DNA of 64,000 nucleotides from positions 105,184 to 169,183 of the forward strand of contig CALJDU010000044.1 of assembly GCA_938024995.1 (NCBI GenBank), read 5' to 3'. Every line of letters begins with the position of its first letter. Within the stretch, counting starts at the first letter, position 1. This document shows, piece by piece, positions 61,346-64,000 of the stretch. The notes below the pieces were generated by a model. That model was given only the letters and a program-made list of their open reading frames with translations. It was not told the DNA's origin and ran no database searches. A program made the translations under genes and the position numbers. The stretch is from an uncultured bacterium (GTDB lineage: Bacteria > Myxococcota_A > Polyangia > Polyangiales > Houyiibacteriaceae).

Positions 61346-61621
61346 CTAGCGCTTGCCCTTTCGATCGGCGGCGTGGCCACCGAAGGTGCGCGTGGGCGAG
61401 AACTCACCGAGCTTGTGCCCGACCATGTTCTCGGTGACGAAGACCGTGATGAACTTCTTGCCGTTGTGCACGGCGAAGGTCATCCCGATGAAGTCGGGGA
61501 TGATCGTGGAGCGACGCGACCACGTCTTGATCATCTTGCGGTCACCAGACTCCTTCGCAGCGTTCACCTTGTCGATAAGGTGGTAGTCGACGAAGGGACC
61601 CTTCTTTACTGAGCGCGCCAT
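61346..61621 (-). CDS. rpsS: Ribosomal protein uS19
   Basis: 91 residues. 'ARSVKKGPFVDYHLIDKV' and 'TWSRRSTIIPDFIGMTFAVH' identify it; it is in the 30S head. Overlaps rplB by one base. Confidence 0.97.
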   Translation of the reverse strand: MARSVKKGPFVDYHLIDKVNAAKESGDRKMIKTWSRRSTIIPDFIGMTFAVHNGKKFITVFVTENMVGHKLGEFSPTRTFGGHAADRKGKR

Positions 61622-62448
61622 TACTTCTTCTTCCGCTTCCTGACGATGAACTTGTCAGTCGTCTTGTTGCGCCGGGTCTTAAGGCCCTTGCTGAGCTGAC
61701 CCCAGGGGGAACAGGGATGACGGCCACCTGCGGTGCGACCCTCACCACCACCCATCGGGTGGTCGACCGGGTTCATCGTGGTGCCGCGGTTGTGCGGGCG
61801 ACGTCCGAGCCAACGGGTCTTACCCGCCTTGCCGTGCGTGACACGCGCGTGCTGAGGGTTGCTCACCTGACCGATGGTCGCGCGGCACTTGAGGTGCACC
61901 ATGCGAACCTCGCCCGAGGGCAAGCGAACCTGAGCGTACTTGCCGTCCTTCGCCATGAGCTGCGCGGCGACTCCAGCCGAGCGCACCATCTGCGCGCCCT
62001 TGCCGATCTTGAGCTCGATCGCGTGGATCATGGTGCCGAGCGGGATGTGCTGAAGCGGCATCGCGTTGCCGGGCTTCACGTCCGCGTTACGGCTCGAGAT
62101 GATCGTGTCTCCGACCTTCAAGCCATCCGGCGCGAGGATGTAGGACTTCTCGCCGTCCTTGTAGAAGATGAGGGCGACGCGAGCGCTTCGGTTCGGATCG
62201 TACTCAAGCGCGTTGACGACGCCGGGCACGCCGACCTTGTTGCGCTTGAAGTCGATGACGCGGTAGCGACGCTTGTGTCCGCCACCACGGAAACGCACCG
62301 TGATGCGACCGTTGCTGTTACGACCACCGCTCGACTTCTTCGCTCGGGTGAGCTTCTTCTCAGGCTTCTTCTTGGAGAGACCTTCGAAGTCAGGCGCTTC
62401 GTAGAAACGACGTGACGGGGACGTGGGCTTGAATTTCCTGATGGCCAT
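61621..62448 (-). CDS. rplB: Ribosomal protein uL2
   Basis: 275 residues. 'RNSNGRITVRFRGGGHKRRY' and the C-terminal 'MNPVDHPMGGGEGRTAGGRH', which lies close to the peptidyl-transferase centre, are intact. Two bases after rplW. Confidence 0.98.
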   Translation of the reverse strand: MAIRKFKPTSPSRRFYEAPDFEGLSKKKPEKKLTRAKKSSGGRNSNGRITVRFRGGGHKRRYRVIDFKRNKVGVPGVVNALEYDPNRSARVALIFYKDGEKSYILAPDGLKVGDTIISSRNADVKPGNAMPLQHIPLGTMIHAIELKIGKGAQMVRSAGVAAQLMAKDGKYAQVRLPSGEVRMVHLKCRATIGQVSNPQHARVTHGKAGKTRWLGRRPHNRGTTMNPVDHPMGGGEGRTAGGRHPCSPWGQLSKGLKTRRNKTTDKFIVRKRKKK

Positions 62449-62450
62449 TT

Positions 62451-62741
62451 TCAGACTCCCTCGAAGAATTCGATCGAGTCGTCCGCGCTGAGCGTGACGA
62501 TCGCCTTCTTCCAGTTACGACGCTTGGCGTGACCACGGCCCATGCGCTTCATCTTGCCGCGCACGATCAGCGTGCGGACCGAGACGACATCAACCTCGAA
62601 GAACTTCTCGACCGCCTGGCGGATCTCGATCTTGTTGGCGTTGAGGTCGACCTCAAAGAGGTATTGGTTGGCCTCTTCACGAAGGATCGCGCCCTTCTCG
62701 GTGAAGATCAGTGGACGCTTGATGACTTGTTCCAGCTGCAT
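62451..62741 (-). CDS. rplW: Ribosomal protein uL23
   Basis: 96 residues. 'VIKRPLIFTEKGAI' and 'NQYLFEVDLNANKIEIRQAV' match. Docks trigger factor and SRP at the tunnel exit. Confidence 0.96.
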   Translation of the reverse strand: MQLEQVIKRPLIFTEKGAILREEANQYLFEVDLNANKIEIRQAVEKFFEVDVVSVRTLIVRGKMKRMGRGHAKRRNWKKAIVTLSADDSIEFFEGV

Positions 62742-62745
62742 GGAT

Positions 62746-63381
62746 TCAGGCCTTCTTCGTCGAGCAGCGTTGCTCGAGAGCTTCGACGGCCTTCCGCGTC
62801 ACGATGACCTGATCGTGGCGAAGGAGGTCGTACAGGTTGAGCCCCTCAGGGGGCAGGAACTGGTGCGACGCCAGGTTGCGTACCGAGAGCCGGAGCTTCT
62901 CGTTGGTGGCCTGGTCAATGATGACCGTGGTCGAATCCGCGGCGAGCGTTCCGAGAACCTTGGCGACGGCCTTGGTCTTGATCTCAGACACCTCGAAGTC
63001 GTCCACGACAAGAAGGCGACCTTCTTGAAGCTTCATTGAGAGCGCGGAGCGAAGCGCGCCGAGGCGCATCTTGCGCGGCGGGCGGTAGGCGTAGCTGCGC
63101 GGCTTCGGACCGTGCGCGCGACCACCACCAACGTAGATGGGTGCACGGATCGAACCGTGTCGCGCGTTACCGGTGCCCTTCTGGCGGTACACCTTCTTGC
63201 TGGAGCCCTGACGGAGCGCGCGGTTCTTGACCGCGGCGGTCCCGCGTCGGCGCGACGCGAGCTGGGCTTTGATGACCTCGTAGAAGAGGTCCTCGTTGAC
63301 CTTGGCGCCAAACACTTCGTCCGCGAGATCGATCTCGCCAACGCTGTCTTTGTTCAAGTTGTAAACGGTGGTCTTCGGCAT
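62746..63381 (-). CDS. rplD: Ribosomal protein uL4
   Basis: 211 residues from ATG 63381 (MPKTTVYNLNKDSVGEID), with GAGGTAA five bases ahead; a longer frame into rpsJ is not used. 'GSSKKVYRQKGTGNARHGSI' is the tunnel loop. It starts 10 bases after rpsJ; no rplC lies between, which is unusual. Confidence 0.97.
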   Translation of the reverse strand: MPKTTVYNLNKDSVGEIDLADEVFGAKVNEDLFYEVIKAQLASRRRGTAAVKNRALRQGSSKKVYRQKGTGNARHGSIRAPIYVGGGRAHGPKPRSYAYRPPRKMRLGALRSALSMKLQEGRLLVVDDFEVSEIKTKAVAKVLGTLAADSTTVIIDQATNEKLRLSVRNLASHQFLPPEGLNLYDLLRHDQVIVTRKAVEALEQRCSTKKA

Positions 63382-63391
63382 CGTATTTACC

Positions 63392-63700
<309 letters not shown>

Positions 63701-63817
63701 TTGGTTTGGTTTCTTTTCGATTAGCGGGCTTAGGTCTCATCTCTGCGAGACCGTTGCGCTGCCCAACGCGCTTGAACTGGTTGGTGTTTGGCCGTTGGCC
63801 GAAGCGCGGAATCAAGC

Positions 63818-63837
63818 GGTGGAGCACATGCTCCACC
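63818..63837 (-). promoter_or_regulatory. Hairpin between tuf and rpsJ
   Basis: GGTGGAGC-ACAT-GCTCCACC (self-complementary, so 9 bases pair if the loop tightens) lies 21 bases after the tuf stop. There is no T-run on the - strand, so RNA stability or attenuation is likelier than strong termination. Confidence 0.45.
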
Positions 63838-63857
63838 ACTTGTCCAGCGCTCTTAGA

Positions 63858-64000
63858 TCACTCGATGATCTTCGAGATAACGCCGGCGCCGACGGTCCGG
63901 CCGCCTTCGCGGATGGCGAAGCGCTGACGCTCTTCCATCGCGACCTCGGTGATGAGCGCGACGACCATCTTCACGTTGTCGCCAGGCATGACCATCTTCA
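63858..64000 (-). CDS. tuf: Elongation factor Tu, C-terminal fragment cut by the window edge
   Basis: The last 47 codons are present: 'MVMPGDNVKMVVALITEVAM', 'EERQRFAIREGGRTVGAGVI' and a final SKIIE before TGA, the domain III ending of EF-Tu. It carries aminoacyl-tRNA to the ribosome. Its place directly ahead of rpsJ shows the str operon is joined to S10. Confidence 0.97.
   Translation of the reverse strand, partial: KMVMPGDNVKMVVALITEVAMEERQRFAIREGGRTVGAGVISKIIE

Overview
The window is GC-rich (roughly two thirds G+C) and reads like the chromosome of a Myxococcota (deltaproteobacterial-lineage) bacterium, probably near the Sandaracinus/Polyangia group. The evidence is a density of secreted lipoproteins of the 'C-GDDD' type, a repeat-companion (TIGR02996) leucine-rich-repeat protein, a histone-H1-like AAPKK tail, a STAND regulator, a degraded four-helix-bundle gene beside hexanucleotide arrays, and a fused str-S10-spc-alpha ribosomal locus. 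The species assignment is inference. No tRNA, rRNA, CRISPR array, prophage or intact transposase was recognised.

1-10.5 kb (+ strand) holds surface and unknown proteins: the end of a large H1-tailed protein, a 1409-residue lipoprotein with 23 cysteine-rich repeats and 7 FG-GAP-like repeats, an LRR protein, and a secreted protein built from two related six-cysteine halves. 10.5-13.8 kb (- strand) holds a small membrane protein, a TPR protein, a Lon-N-domain protein and a MerR regulator with a cysteine tail. 14.0-17.7 kb (+) holds two small proteins, the first with a C-terminus resembling type III secretion needle subunits, then a PEGA protein and a lipoprotein. 17.8-27.5 kb is mostly envelope biology: TamB, an AIM24 protein, an EEP nuclease-like lipoprotein, a five-domain S1 protein, a degenerate prepilin-peptidase-like membrane protein, a PilZ protein and a beta-barrel-like protein.

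27.6-35.2 kb holds leucine dehydrogenase with an overlapping lipoprotein gene, a lipoprotein/STAND-regulator operon facing a di-haem cytochrome-like lipoprotein across a promoter region with 11-bp direct repeats, and an in-frame open extension past the regulator's stop codon. 35.3-49.7 kb holds a SNF2 helicase, a HEAT protein overlapping acylphosphatase, an SCP2-like protein, prfA-DUF1385, an ABC exporter, a secreted metalloprotease and a MAPEG protein. Between the SCP2-like gene and prfA lies a 1.2-kb non-coding stretch. It carries two GGTTCG-type hexamer arrays, each followed by a copy of a 73-bp module, around a frameshifted four-helix-bundle pseudogene.

49.7-64.0 kb (- strand) is the translation/transcription superoperon. 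In transcription order it reads tuf(partial)-rpsJ-rplD-rplW-rplB-rpsS-rplV-rpsC-rplP-rpmC-rpsQ-rplN-rplX-rplE-rpsH-rplF-rplR-rpsE-rpmD-rplO-secY-adk-infA-rpmJ-rpsM-rpsK-rpsD-rpoA-rplQ. Two normally fixed members are missing from their canonical slots: rplC (between rpsJ and rplD) and rpsN (between rplE and rpsH). Three longer spacers with hairpins or promoter-like elements punctuate the otherwise tightly packed genes.
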